62,212 bases of DNA from Anaerolineales bacterium (GTDB lineage: Bacteria > Chloroflexota > Anaerolineae > Anaerolineales > UBA4823): NCBI GenBank assembly GCA_016935755.1, contig JAFGQI010000053.1:1-62212 (forward strand), given 5' to 3'. Both the position numbers and the translations under genes were made by a program. Shown here piece after piece: positions 31,382 to 40,072 of the stretch. How positions within the stretch are numbered: the stretch's first letter is position 1; every line of letters starts with the position of its first letter. Below the pieces are notes generated by a model. That model saw only the letters and a program-made list of their open reading frames with translations, was not told the origin of the DNA and did not search any database.

Positions 31382-33346
31382 CTAGATGCGTGGGCGGCTT
31401 GATTTGTCTAGATTGGGAGGAGTGATTCTGTCCCGGTATATTTCCAGTTTTGGATTCTGGGGGTTGGCAGATTCCCAGGTGTTAAACCAGGCAGCTGCTT
31501 TGGCAATGTTTTCTTCCGCAAGAAACAGTTCGATGTTTACCGCGCAGAAGGCGTCAAACTCACTATGATTCATGCTTTTCCTGCTGAATAATGGTTCTAA
31601 TACCTGTCTGGCCTGCTCAAATTCGCCTTTGCGGTAAAGGATCTGAGCTTTGCCCACTCGTCCGAAAAGATATTCTGGGTAGCGGGTGTAAATATCTTCG
31701 ATCAACTGGTAAGCCTGGTCATAGCGCGCCTGACTCTGGTATAGAGCAGACTGGTTGTACAGGATATCGGGAGAATCTGGCTCTGTTTCCAGAGCCTGGG
31801 TGAGCAATTTTTCGGCCTGCATGATCTCTCCCTGCCTGGCTGCCATTAAGGCTTGCTCCATCTGGCGCTGTACTGTTTGGCTGTGGCGATAAAGCTGTTC
31901 GTGATGCAGTTTGATGCCCAATAATAGGATTTCAGTCCACTGCCCGTTCAGCCACAGACGATGAAAGCCGGATGGTAGCAAGCCGTTATCGATCGCCAGA
32001 TAAGCTGCTTCCAGGCGCATCTGGTCTGGGCCATAGCGCCCGAGGGCAAAATCATGGGCAGCCTGGAGCAAAACGGGGGTTTGCGCCTGGCGTGCCAGGG
32101 CGAGGACAAACTCTCGGCAGAACCCATCGCCACGTTCCAGCAGCCGAGGAGCCAGGTTCTCAAGTTCTGGATGGCGCTTTACCAGGCGGAGGCAGGCGCG
32201 CCCCATCGCCGCCTGACTGCCACGCTGCTGGAGTTCGATGGTGCGCAAAAATTCACTTATCAACCGTTCTGGCAGCCAATGTTTCAGGCTGAAGGGCCAG
32301 GGAGCGTTTTTCTCGCCAACAGGTTTGCCAAGGTCTTCCAGGTTGTCCTGCGCGAGGGAAAAACCAGGGTGCCTATCTATAGATTTTTTCCAAAGCTGGC
32401 GGGCATCTGATTCATTTCCCAGGCGGCAGGTTGCAGCAGCAGCCAGGTGATAGATCATGGCCATTGACACGCCAGGAGTCTCCGGATCTTCCCACTGACG
32501 AGTATGTTCAAAGGTTTGCAGTACACCAGCGTCATCCCCCAGGTAGCTGAGCGCTTCATTGATCAGCAGACATTCTTCCCATGTTGTTAAGGCAACTTGT
32601 TTCAGCTGATGTGCTAATTTTGCAGCCGTGTCAGTCTGATTATCTCCAGTCAAGAATTGAGCCAGGTTGCGCACGGCGTAGAGATTGCCTGGTTCAAATT
32701 CAAGCACTTGCTGAGTAACAGCGATCGCTCGTTTCCATTGACCCTCAAGCCATGCAGCCTGGGCCAGGTGATTATGAGCAGCACTGGTGCGCGGGAAGCG
32801 CTGCACCAGGTTTTCGCCGATGGCAGTTGCCTGACGATAATGCTTCTCGTTGAGATGAGCGCGCAGTTCATCGAGCTGGGCGGCAAGCTGCAGCCATTCA
32901 CCCTGGGCAAGATCTGAACCAGCAAAGCTCTTTGCAAGGTCTTTGAGGATATTGGCTTGAGTGCGGCGTGCTTCTTCTGCCTGGGGATGCTTTGGCCAGC
33001 GTTCAAGAAATTCCCCCAGCCAGCGTAGCGCCTGGCTGGGACGCTGATTACTTACATATGCGCCAATCAAGGCTAATACCAGGTCGGGGTCGCCTGGCTC
33101 AAGACGCTGCATGCGCTCGCAGGCGGATAGATAACCCAGGGAATCTCCTTCCTCCAGGGTCACATCCATCAGGCGGGCAAGAACCTGCGGTTGGTTCCGG
33201 AAGCGGCGGTTTAAATCTTCCAAAAGCTGGCGCGCTTGAGCCCACTGCTGCTGGCGCATCAAACGGTCAGTATCTTCCAATCCTTCGATCAGTCGGTGAT
33301 CTGGAGATGCAGGTCGGTAAGTAGGTTTCGATTTGTTTTTTGCCAT
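31382..33346 (-). CDS. Tetratricopeptide-repeat protein
   Basis: A 654-residue soluble protein of repeated helix pairs. TPR-like signatures include AAHNHLAQAAWLEGQWKRAI, LYAVRNLAQFL, PDILYNQSALYQSQARYDQA and LFGRVGKAQILYRKGEFEQA. No catalytic domain and no signal peptide are seen. TPR arrays scaffold protein complexes; no partner is identified. It lies upstream of dnaE on the same strand with a 157-bp gap, and is divergent from the exo/endonuclease-phosphatase gene. The ribosome site is weak. Confidence 0.82.
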   Translation of the reverse strand: MAKNKSKPTYRPASPDHRLIEGLEDTDRLMRQQQWAQARQLLEDLNRRFRNQPQVLARLMDVTLEEGDSLGYLSACERMQRLEPGDPDLVLALIGAYVSNQRPSQALRWLGEFLERWPKHPQAEEARRTQANILKDLAKSFAGSDLAQGEWLQLAAQLDELRAHLNEKHYRQATAIGENLVQRFPRTSAAHNHLAQAAWLEGQWKRAIAVTQQVLEFEPGNLYAVRNLAQFLTGDNQTDTAAKLAHQLKQVALTTWEECLLINEALSYLGDDAGVLQTFEHTRQWEDPETPGVSMAMIYHLAAAATCRLGNESDARQLWKKSIDRHPGFSLAQDNLEDLGKPVGEKNAPWPFSLKHWLPERLISEFLRTIELQQRGSQAAMGRACLRLVKRHPELENLAPRLLERGDGFCREFVLALARQAQTPVLLQAAHDFALGRYGPDQMRLEAAYLAIDNGLLPSGFHRLWLNGQWTEILLLGIKLHHEQLYRHSQTVQRQMEQALMAARQGEIMQAEKLLTQALETEPDSPDILYNQSALYQSQARYDQAYQLIEDIYTRYPEYLFGRVGKAQILYRKGEFEQARQVLEPLFSRKSMNHSEFDAFCAVNIELFLAEENIAKAAAWFNTWESANPQNPKLEIYRDRITPPNLDKSSRPRI

Positions 33347-33453
33347 ACAGCTTTTTTAGAGGTCATCACCTCCAAATTTCTTGATGATGTTTATTCTACT
33401 ACAAGGATAAGGATGCTCTGGGCGAATTGGTGTAGAGAGTTCAGCCTTCATTC

Positions 33454-33462
33454 TGCTATAAT
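33454..33462 (+). promoter_or_regulatory. Extended -10 promoter candidate
   Basis: TGCTATAAT (TGn plus a consensus TATAAT) lies 69 bp before the next plus-strand gene. No good -35 is seen at 17 bp, which is common for extended -10 promoters. Confidence 0.4.
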
Positions 33463-33531
33463 GCTGCTGTAGACCTCTAGATTACGTCGAACCCCAGCAT
33501 GCTCCACGATCATATTTTGGGAAAATAAACC

Positions 33532-35676
33532 ATGCCAACTACAAAAAAAGCTCCTCAACCGGCACGCGCTCGAAAATTACCCCCTGTGGGAAATATCCTC
33601 TTTTTTGCCATATTTTTCCTTTTTTCCTTGAATCTCATTACCAGTTTCATTGAAGGGATTTATGCCTTCGGTTTACTGATGGTTGGGATTCCTGTGGAAG
33701 TGATAGCGATTCTGTTCTTCTTGGCCCCCTTTACTTTGCTGCTGCTGCGTAAGGGTTTCTCTGAAACAGGATTGCAGACTCTGGGAGCAATCTATCTGTT
33801 CTGTGGGGTAGTAGCTCCACTGTTGGACACTCGCGGGCGCATGCTGGTATCCGGATTGGGGGTATTCCTCTTTTTGATCTTTTTACCAGCCTGGTTGTGG
33901 AAGATGGGCCAGGAAAACCGCCGCGATCATGCCCTATGGATGGGAGCAGGGCTGGCGTTAGCCGCGGCGTTTTCGGTGTATGTACGTAATCCATATTACG
34001 ATTACCGCCGGCTGGTGGATCATTTGCCAATTCTGGAAGCAGTCTTAGCCTTGTTTGGGGCATACTTGCTGTGGGGAGCCTCTCGACCCTTAGATACAGA
34101 CTTTCCAATAGAAAAGGTGACGGAGAATGATACCGAGCTTGAGTCAAGTTTCATCCGTACAGCGGGGTTGGCGATTGGTCTGATATCTGCCTGGGGTATG
34201 TTTTACTTCGCCTTTGCCAGTCCAAACGTGATTGCTCGTTGGTTAGGGGCGAACTTTCAACGTTTCAGTGTAGAGCTTCCACCGGGTGGATTGGGTGGAG
34301 TATTGCCCTGGGGACATGATATCTATGTGGGCGTATTTGCCGGTGTAGGGTTGGCGTTGGTGGTGGGAGCATCTCTGCTCCTATCGGCGCGCTTTTGGAA
34401 AATGCTTACACTGGCTGTGCTGTACATCTGGAATTCGGTTTTTGTGCTCTCGCTAACAGCAGCACTGTTCGCACAGCAGATGGATTTTCCTCAAGACCCG
34501 GCAGCCTTTCCAATCACCGAAGCGACTGCGCCAGTCTGGGGACTGGCTGCGTTGGGGATCGCGATCCTTTCCTCGCCCATTCTGTTGTTCAATACTCAGC
34601 TGTTCATCGCCGCCTTACTGCGTTTGCGTCCCAGTTTTCGCACCCTGGCAGGTTCTTTTGGGCTGGCGGCGCTCTTTCTGCTCCTGGTGATCTTGATGCA
34701 TGTTTTTACCACGGTCTATGATTATATCCCGCTGGTCGGGCCCTGGCTGCGTGATCGTTTCTGGCTGGTATATGCCATCCTGGGTATGGGTATGGCTATG
34801 GCTGCCCTGGCTGTTCCTCGAGAAGATCAAAAACCGATCGGGGAGTTAGTCTGGTTGCCAGAGGTGATATTCCGACAGACAGTAGGTCAATACCTGATCT
34901 CGGTAATTTTCCTGTTCGCGCTGTTCTTCACCGCAACAGGGTATGTCAACCAACGCTTTGCCGCTTCTGGTCCGATGCTGGCAGATCTGCCAGAAGCCGG
35001 ATCGCTGACAATCGCCACATTCAATATTCAACAGGGATATTCGGGCGGCGATCATCCTGTGAAGGATTTACATCAGCAGTCGGCCTTGCTTGCCAGCCTG
35101 GGGGCTCAGGTAGTCGGTTTACAGGAGAGCGACTCAAATCGAATTGCCAACGGGAACCTGGATTTGGTGCGTTATTTCACCGAAGACCTGGGTATGGTCT
35201 CTTATTATGGTCCAAGTGTTGCGACTGGTACATTTGGCGTGGCGCTGTTGTCTAAGTCGCCGATCTTGAATCCGCGTACTTTCTATATGTTCAGTCAGGG
35301 TGAGCAGACGGCCTGCATCCAGGCTCAAATACAAGTGGGGGAAAGGGTATTTAACATCTTCGTCATCCACCTGGGCAACGACGGGCCGATGATTCAGCTT
35401 CAACAGGTTCTCCAGGAAGTAAAGGATCAGGAAAATGTTATCCTGATGGGTGATTTTAATTTCCGCACGGACAGTGAACAGTACCACCTGGCAACCCAAA
35501 TGCTGGCGGATGCCTGGTTGGAAAAATGGAAAGGGGGTCTGGATGAACAGGGATTGAGTTGGGATGATCGCATTGACTACGTTTTCATTTCGCCTGGAAT
35601 AAGCGTTCTTGATGCGCGCTACCTGACGGGCGACCAGTCTGATCATCCGGCGCTAGTCATCCAGATCGGCTGGTAA
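33532..35676 (+). CDS. Polytopic membrane protein with C-terminal endonuclease/exonuclease/phosphatase domain
   Basis: A 714-residue fusion. The first 480 or so residues contain about a dozen hydrophobic segments. The C-terminal 230 residues are an EEP-superfamily domain with TIATFNIQQGYSGG, VVGLQESD, FVIHLGND, VILMGDFNF, DDRIDYVFI and a final SDHPALVI; these carry the metal-binding Asn/Glu/Asp and catalytic His of the fold. The soluble domain is likely extracytoplasmic. Possible substrates are nucleic acid or phospho-lipid or sugar esters; none can be chosen. Eight bp downstream lies a phosphodiester glycosidase gene, which favours a role in cleaving exported phosphodiesters. Confidence 0.85.
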   Translation: MPTTKKAPQPARARKLPPVGNILFFAIFFLFSLNLITSFIEGIYAFGLLMVGIPVEVIAILFFLAPFTLLLLRKGFSETGLQTLGAIYLFCGVVAPLLDTRGRMLVSGLGVFLFLIFLPAWLWKMGQENRRDHALWMGAGLALAAAFSVYVRNPYYDYRRLVDHLPILEAVLALFGAYLLWGASRPLDTDFPIEKVTENDTELESSFIRTAGLAIGLISAWGMFYFAFASPNVIARWLGANFQRFSVELPPGGLGGVLPWGHDIYVGVFAGVGLALVVGASLLLSARFWKMLTLAVLYIWNSVFVLSLTAALFAQQMDFPQDPAAFPITEATAPVWGLAALGIAILSSPILLFNTQLFIAALLRLRPSFRTLAGSFGLAALFLLLVILMHVFTTVYDYIPLVGPWLRDRFWLVYAILGMGMAMAALAVPREDQKPIGELVWLPEVIFRQTVGQYLISVIFLFALFFTATGYVNQRFAASGPMLADLPEAGSLTIATFNIQQGYSGGDHPVKDLHQQSALLASLGAQVVGLQESDSNRIANGNLDLVRYFTEDLGMVSYYGPSVATGTFGVALLSKSPILNPRTFYMFSQGEQTACIQAQIQVGERVFNIFVIHLGNDGPMIQLQQVLQEVKDQENVILMGDFNFRTDSEQYHLATQMLADAWLEKWKGGLDEQGLSWDDRIDYVFISPGISVLDARYLTGDQSDHPALVIQIGW

Positions 35677-35684
35677 TAGGAGGA

Positions 35685-37073
35685 ATGATGATAAATCGCA
35701 TTAAGCTCTTTTTGATTCCAATCATTCTCGGCTCGCTTTTCTGGATCGTACTGCCAGGGACAGCCCGGGCGCTATCGGTGAGTTTCAGCATCCCGGCTGG
35801 TTTCAACCTGGTACTGCAAGATAATGGGGCGGAACTTTACCAGAAGGATTATGTTGAGGGGAGCCCTGACTATATCCAGATCGCTCATCTTGATGAAGGA
35901 GCTGCGATCCGGTTCTTGACAGGCCCTATTCATGACGCGGGGATAGGTGCAGGTGGATATGGCGGAAACAACCCGCTGATATATAAGCAAACCCTGCAGG
36001 CAGCCTGGGATAACCTCTTCGCGACTTCGCCGAATGCCTTCTGCCTCACCAATGGGCAGTTCTTCTCGACGAACGAGAACCCGACGCCGCTGGCCTTTCC
36101 TCTGAAATCCGGCGGAATAATAATCAGTGATGGTTATGGGCTGTATGAATACCCCGACCAGAAGTTGATGCTGCAGGTCTGGTCTGATCACGCCGAGATT
36201 GCCTCGCTGACCAGGGACGCTCTTTATGGTTCATCCGCTCCTGAGATTCTGGCTGGTTTGTCTGAAGACGCCAATAAGGGATTCAATGACCGGGTTGGAC
36301 GCACCTTTGCGGGCGTAGCAGACGAAAATGGGGATGGTAAAAACGAAACGATTGTGATCTTCAACTCAAAGACCTCTAGGCAAAAAGATGCTGCCCAGAT
36401 CTTGCGAGATTTTGGTGCCAGCAAGGTGATCATGTTTGACGGCGGCGGTTCTACCCAATTGATCTGCAGGGGCACATCCTATGTAAAATCAGATCGAATC
36501 ATCCCCCAGACGATCGCAGTCATCAGCCAGATGCCCCAACCGTTTTCCTATTCAGTCGTCCAGCAGCCGGAATTTCCCATTCTGGTGGAAGGCGAAACCT
36601 TGCTGATCGAAATCAGCTTGAAGAACACTGGATCCGAGGTATGGAATCCAGGTGAAACAGAGCTAGTCAACCAGCAGAACCCCTGGGGGGCAGCAGAGAA
36701 GCAGTCTGTGCCGAGGCAAATCAAGCCTGGGGAGACGGTTACATTTTCCTGGAAGACACAGCCGTTCAAGCGCTGGGGTTTGTTTACTTCTACATGGTAT
36801 CTGCAGCATTCGGGGCAGCGCTTCCCAGGTGAACCCGTACGCATCACGGCGGTGGTAATCACGAAAGAACTGACTGATCAAAAGGTTGAACTGCAAGAGA
36901 AAATTGAGCAGTGGTTGGATGAGCAGAAGGGCGATATCGAGCAGCTGATCCGTGAATGGCTGGAGGAGCAGATCGATAAGGCCGTCAAGGGGTTGATGGA
37001 TAAGATTTGCCCTTCCCTGGCTTTCCTCCCAGCTCTGGTGTTAGCGCTCGCCGCGATCAGGCGCCGCAGCTAG
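35685..37073 (+). CDS. Secreted phosphodiester glycosidase (NAGPA domain) with C-terminal anchor
   Basis: A 462-residue protein with a signal peptide (cleavage near ARA-LS, residue 29). Residues about 60-290 form a NAGPA-type domain of the uncovering-enzyme family, with AFCLTNGQFFS, NETIVIFNSKTS, the hallmark MFDGGGSTQLI and DRIIPQTIAVI. A beta-sandwich of about 100 residues follows (SLKNTGSEVWNPGE). Then come a charged helix and a tail made of a Cys, a hydrophobic run and RRRS, resembling a sorting or anchoring signal. It would cleave sugar-phosphodiester bonds outside the membrane. GGAGG lies upstream of the ATG pair at 35685/35688. Confidence 0.85.
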   Translation: MMINRIKLFLIPIILGSLFWIVLPGTARALSVSFSIPAGFNLVLQDNGAELYQKDYVEGSPDYIQIAHLDEGAAIRFLTGPIHDAGIGAGGYGGNNPLIYKQTLQAAWDNLFATSPNAFCLTNGQFFSTNENPTPLAFPLKSGGIIISDGYGLYEYPDQKLMLQVWSDHAEIASLTRDALYGSSAPEILAGLSEDANKGFNDRVGRTFAGVADENGDGKNETIVIFNSKTSRQKDAAQILRDFGASKVIMFDGGGSTQLICRGTSYVKSDRIIPQTIAVISQMPQPFSYSVVQQPEFPILVEGETLLIEISLKNTGSEVWNPGETELVNQQNPWGAAEKQSVPRQIKPGETVTFSWKTQPFKRWGLFTSTWYLQHSGQRFPGEPVRITAVVITKELTDQKVELQEKIEQWLDEQKGDIEQLIREWLEEQIDKAVKGLMDKICPSLAFLPALVLALAAIRRRS

Positions 37074-37781
37074 ATGAGCACAGATTGGTCTGGCTATGTC
37101 TTGTTACTGGTGGTTTCGCTGGCATTGGTTGTCAGCGGAGGTAAACGCCAGCCAGGCATCGGCATCCTGTTCGCACTGGCGGCTATTGGGCTGTTAGCGT
37201 GGGGAAAAGGTCTCAGGCTGGCTTCTTTTGGGATTTACCCCCTTACAGATATGTTGCGTACGGTTCTTCTTGGGTTGCTATCTGGCGTGATGATTTCCCT
37301 GGTGGGGAATCTGCTGATTGAACCCCTGGCGAACCGATTGACCAACTCCACCATTGATCTCGGCCTGTTTGACCCTTTGCGCGGCAATCTCAAACTGCTG
37401 CTGGTCGCGCTGGTGGGGGTGTGGCTGACGGTACCCTTGATCGAAGAACTCATTTTTCGTGGCTATCTGATGATGCAGCTTGAAGCGATCCTGGGTGACA
37501 GCCATGCAGCTCGGCTGCTCAATCTGGTTTATACCTCGCTGATCTTTGGGCTGGCGCACTGGTACCAGGGGAAGAGTGGAGCGCTGAGCACTGGATTATT
37601 GGGAACTTTGTTGGGCCTGTTGATGATTTGTTCTGGTTTCAATTTATGGCTGCCGATGCTGGCTCACGGGTTCATCGATACCCTGGGACTGATCTTGATC
37701 TACCTGAATGCCGATCGTATCTTGAAGGTGAAATGGTCTGATAGGCTGTGGAAAAGGAGAAGTAGAGATGAGGTTAACTGA
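37074..37781 (+). CDS. CPBP-family intramembrane metalloprotease
   Basis: A 235-residue polytopic protein with motif 1 EELIFRGYLM, motif 2 SLIFGLAHW and motif 3 LPMLAHGFIDT, the glutamate and histidine ligands of the CPBP (Rce1/Abi) family. The start codon follows the glycosidase stop with no spacing, so the two are translationally coupled. It may process the C-terminal hydrophobic tail of the preceding protein; this is an inference from adjacency only. Confidence 0.88.
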   Translation: MSTDWSGYVLLLVVSLALVVSGGKRQPGIGILFALAAIGLLAWGKGLRLASFGIYPLTDMLRTVLLGLLSGVMISLVGNLLIEPLANRLTNSTIDLGLFDPLRGNLKLLLVALVGVWLTVPLIEELIFRGYLMMQLEAILGDSHAARLLNLVYTSLIFGLAHWYQGKSGALSTGLLGTLLGLLMICSGFNLWLPMLAHGFIDTLGLILIYLNADRILKVKWSDRLWKRRSRDEVN

Positions 37782-37890
37782 TGTGATCCAGCGATCAGTG
37801 CCGCCGCTGCCCTGGTTAGAGGGAGAGAAAATCCCCTATGGCGAGATAAACGCATTCCGTTCGTCCGATGCCCGGCTGATCTTGGAATAA
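37768..37890 (+). pseudogene. 40-codon remnant, resembling the N-terminus of a SAM methyltransferase
   Basis: A short ORF starting inside the CPBP gene (14-bp overlap) behind an excellent AAAGGAGAAG site. Its translation (MRLTDVIQRSVPPLPWLEGE...) resembles, from memory, the opening of class I methyltransferases that begin with a PxPWxEGEKIPW motif. It stops after 40 codons and no methyltransferase core follows. The translation signals suggest a once full-length third gene of the operon, cut off at the edge of the ars island. It could instead be a genuine small protein. Confidence 0.45.
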
Positions 37891-37966
37891 GCGCATTCAG
37901 CCCTGGCTCAACAGGGGCGCTTGCTGTCGGATGACATTGATCATGCCTGATATGTGACACGAACTC

Positions 37967-37995
37967 TTGACGGAGGCGTTTGAATGTCATATAAT
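37967..37995 (+). promoter_or_regulatory. arsR promoter
   Basis: TTGACG (37967-37972), a 17-bp spacer and a consensus TATAAT (37990-37995). The predicted transcription start near 38002 lies inside the operator palindrome, so bound repressor would block initiation. Confidence 0.75.
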
Positions 37996-38019
37996 AATAT
38001 TCGATCTATCGAATATTAT
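37994..38019. promoter_or_regulatory. ArsR operator palindrome
   Basis: A perfect 12-bp inverted repeat with a 2-bp centre: ATAATATTCGAT (37994-38005), CT, ATCGAATATTAT (38008-38019). It overlaps the -10 element and start point of arsR and lies 13 bp before its ATG. The AT-rich dyad fits ArsR/SmtB-family operators. Confidence 0.8.
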
Positions 38020-38032
38020 AGGAGTTTTTTTC

Positions 38033-38437
38033 ATGAATGCCTATCAAACTCAATCACAATTCTATAAAATTCTGATGCATCCCACCCGCCTGGCAATCCT
38101 GGATGTTCTGAGGGATGGCGAGCAGTGTGTCTGTCATATGGAAGCGGTTCTGGGGCTGCGCCAGGCGCATATTTCACAGCATCTGATGGTGCTGCGCGAA
38201 GCTGGGCTGGTGACTGACCGGCGGGATGGCTGGAATATCTTCTATCGGGTATGCAAACCGGAAATCTATACTGTCATGGATGCTATGGATGCTTTTAGCG
38301 GTGCTGTTTCCAGATCCATACGGGTGGCCCTAAAGAAGAAAGCGTGTCCATGTCCAAAGTGCAACCCTGAAGCCGCACCGATACGGTGCAGCCCTGCGGA
38401 TCAGGGTTTGGAGATGATCAAGGTTTCTGATCGATAG
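38033..38437 (+). CDS. arsR: Arsenic-responsive ArsR-family repressor
   Basis: A 134-residue winged-helix repressor. The arsenite-sensing site ECV/CVC type is present: Cys32-Val-Cys34-His35, the same numbering as the E. coli ArsR sensor pair. The recognition helix reads LRQAHISQHLMVLREAGLV. A second Cys cluster (Cys105, 107, 110 and 119) in the C-terminal tail is additional and could widen metal response. The start at 38033 has GGAG eight bases upstream; a longer frame from 37967 would run through the operator. Followed by its own terminator, it is autoregulated and probably monocistronic. Confidence 0.92.
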   Translation: MNAYQTQSQFYKILMHPTRLAILDVLRDGEQCVCHMEAVLGLRQAHISQHLMVLREAGLVTDRRDGWNIFYRVCKPEIYTVMDAMDAFSGAVSRSIRVALKKKACPCPKCNPEAAPIRCSPADQGLEMIKVSDR

Positions 38438-38450
38438 TGATAACTAGAAT

Positions 38451-38473
38451 CAGGCGGTGATCCGCCTGTTTTT
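38451..38473 (+). terminator. Intrinsic terminator of arsR
   Basis: CAGGCGG (38451-38457), loop TGAT, CCGCCTG (38462-38468), then TTTTT. A perfect 7-bp GC-rich stem with a U-tract, 14 bp after the arsR stop. Confidence 0.85.
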
Positions 38474-38483
38474 ATTGAGAAAT

Positions 38484-38505
38484 CATATTCGTAATATCGA
38501 ATTTG
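38484..38505. promoter_or_regulatory. Second ArsR-type operator, ahead of the permease operon
   Basis: CATATTCG (38484-38491), a 6-bp centre TAATAT, CGAATTTG (38498-38505); one mismatch between arms. The ATTCG/CGAAT core matches the arsR operator. It lies between the arsR terminator and the permease start at 38530, which suggests the long operon has its own repressible promoter. Confidence 0.6.
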
Positions 38506-38529
38506 ATAGTCTTGGCTTTTAGGAGCATC

Positions 38530-40011
38530 ATGGACATTCTTGCTTTTCTTTCACAACTACTGCAGGGCGGCCTGGGCAACCTGGCGTCCTACCTGGCTGC
38601 GCATGTACTGTTATGCCTGGTGCCTGCATTCTATATCGCTGGCGCCATGACGGCGCTGATCCCTAAAGAGTCGGTTACGCGTTTCTTAGGCCGGAATACC
38701 CCAAAATATATTTCCTACCCGGCCGCGGCGCTGGCGGGTTCGGTGCTGGCTGTGTGTTCCTGCACCATCGTGCCGCTGTTCGCCGGCATCTATAAAAAAG
38801 GCGCGGGCTTAGGGCCTGCCATTACCTTCCTGTTTTTCGCCCCAGCTGCCAATATCCTGGCACTGGTCTATACTGGCGGGGTGATTGGCGCAGACCTGGC
38901 TTTCGCCCGCTTGTTCCTCTCGCTGGCTTTTGGTATCGGCATTGGCCTGATCATGGCGCTGATCTTCTCTCGTTCAGATATTGCTCATGACAAGGCCACC
39001 GATGCGATGTTCGCCGGGCAGAGCCAGAAAGGGATGCGCCGCGCGGCATTGGCTTTCCTGCTCATCCTGGTGGCGCTGCTGCTCTCCGGCACACTAAAGA
39101 TCGGGCTGCTGACGGATGCTTACACCCAGGTCACGCTGCCTATCCCAGGTGTAGATCGCTTTCAGGATTTCTTATATCGCCTGGTACCCTTCGATGCTGC
39201 TAAAGGCGAAGAGGGCGTCACTGCTCAAGGGGCAATCCTGATTGGGCTGCTGGTGCTGATCGGCATTTCCTCCTGGAAAGGCATGGAGCATATCCATGAT
39301 GGTTTCAGCCGCTGGACTTGGATTGCCTTGGGGCTCGTCGCCCTCACGCTGCTGACTGCCGCCTTGGGTATGAAGCCTCATGCTGGTGGGCTGGATATCC
39401 TGTTTACGGGCAAGTTCTTTGGTGTGCTGGCAGCCTTACTGGTCCTTGGTTGGCTGCTGCGGAAACGGTTAAGTGAAGATGAGCAGCGCGACTTCTTATG
39501 GGAATCTTGGCGCTTCGTTAAGCAGATTTTCCCACTGCTGATTGTAGGTGTATTTACTGTGGGCGTGATCCGTGTGCTGATCAAGCCAGAATGGATCGAG
39601 GCTCTGGCTGGAAGAAATACCTTATTGGGCAACCTGGCGGGTGTGATTTTCGGCGTCTTTATGTATTTCCCCACATTGGTGGAAGTGCCGATTGCACAGA
39701 TGTTCCTCAGCCTGGGCATGCATCGCGGCCCGCTGCTGGCTTACCTGATGGCCGATCCCGAACTCAGCTTGCAAAGCATCCTGATCACCGCCACAATTAT
39801 CGGCCGGCTAAAAGCCTGGGTGTATGTATTTTGGGTGGCGCTTTTCAGCACCTTGGCAGGATTGATCTACGGTTCCTGGATTGATGGAGCCAGTCTGGGG
39901 TTGCTTGCGCTCTTGCTGGTGATTTTCCTGGCAGCGTTGGCTGGAGTGTTGTGGTGGTTGAGCCGACGCAACCAATCGCGGTATGCTGTACAAAACGCTT
40001 CAACAGATTGA
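38530..40011 (+). CDS. ArsP/YraQ-type permease (PF03773-like)
   Basis: A 493-residue polytopic permease. The signature CSCTIVPLFAGIYKKGAGLG (Cys76, Cys78) followed by FLFFAPAANI is typical of the permease family that includes the organoarsenical exporter ArsP. A second half has VEVPIAQMFLSLGM. It probably exports an arsenic species or another soft anion, under the ArsR-type operator just upstream. TTAGGAGC precedes the ATG at 38530; a TTG frame from 38503 starts in the operator and is not used. True ArsP proteins are shorter (about 310 residues), so the substrate is open. Confidence 0.83.
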   Translation: MDILAFLSQLLQGGLGNLASYLAAHVLLCLVPAFYIAGAMTALIPKESVTRFLGRNTPKYISYPAAALAGSVLAVCSCTIVPLFAGIYKKGAGLGPAITFLFFAPAANILALVYTGGVIGADLAFARLFLSLAFGIGIGLIMALIFSRSDIAHDKATDAMFAGQSQKGMRRAALAFLLILVALLLSGTLKIGLLTDAYTQVTLPIPGVDRFQDFLYRLVPFDAAKGEEGVTAQGAILIGLLVLIGISSWKGMEHIHDGFSRWTWIALGLVALTLLTAALGMKPHAGGLDILFTGKFFGVLAALLVLGWLLRKRLSEDEQRDFLWESWRFVKQIFPLLIVGVFTVGVIRVLIKPEWIEALAGRNTLLGNLAGVIFGVFMYFPTLVEVPIAQMFLSLGMHRGPLLAYLMADPELSLQSILITATIIGRLKAWVYVFWVALFSTLAGLIYGSWIDGASLGLLALLLVIFLAALAGVLWWLSRRNQSRYAVQNASTD

Positions 40012-40072
40012 TGTTAATAATCTACCTGGCAAATGGATTTTCAAAACCATTAGAGAAGCAAAGGAGAACCCA

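Noticed and set aside
35134..35646. 170-codon open frame antisense to the EEP-domain gene
   Set aside because: Mirror of a coding region with all EEP motifs in the other strand.
38503..38529. TTG start for the ArsP-type permease
   Set aside because: It lies in the operator and lacks a ribosome site; the ATG at 38530 has TTAGGAGC.
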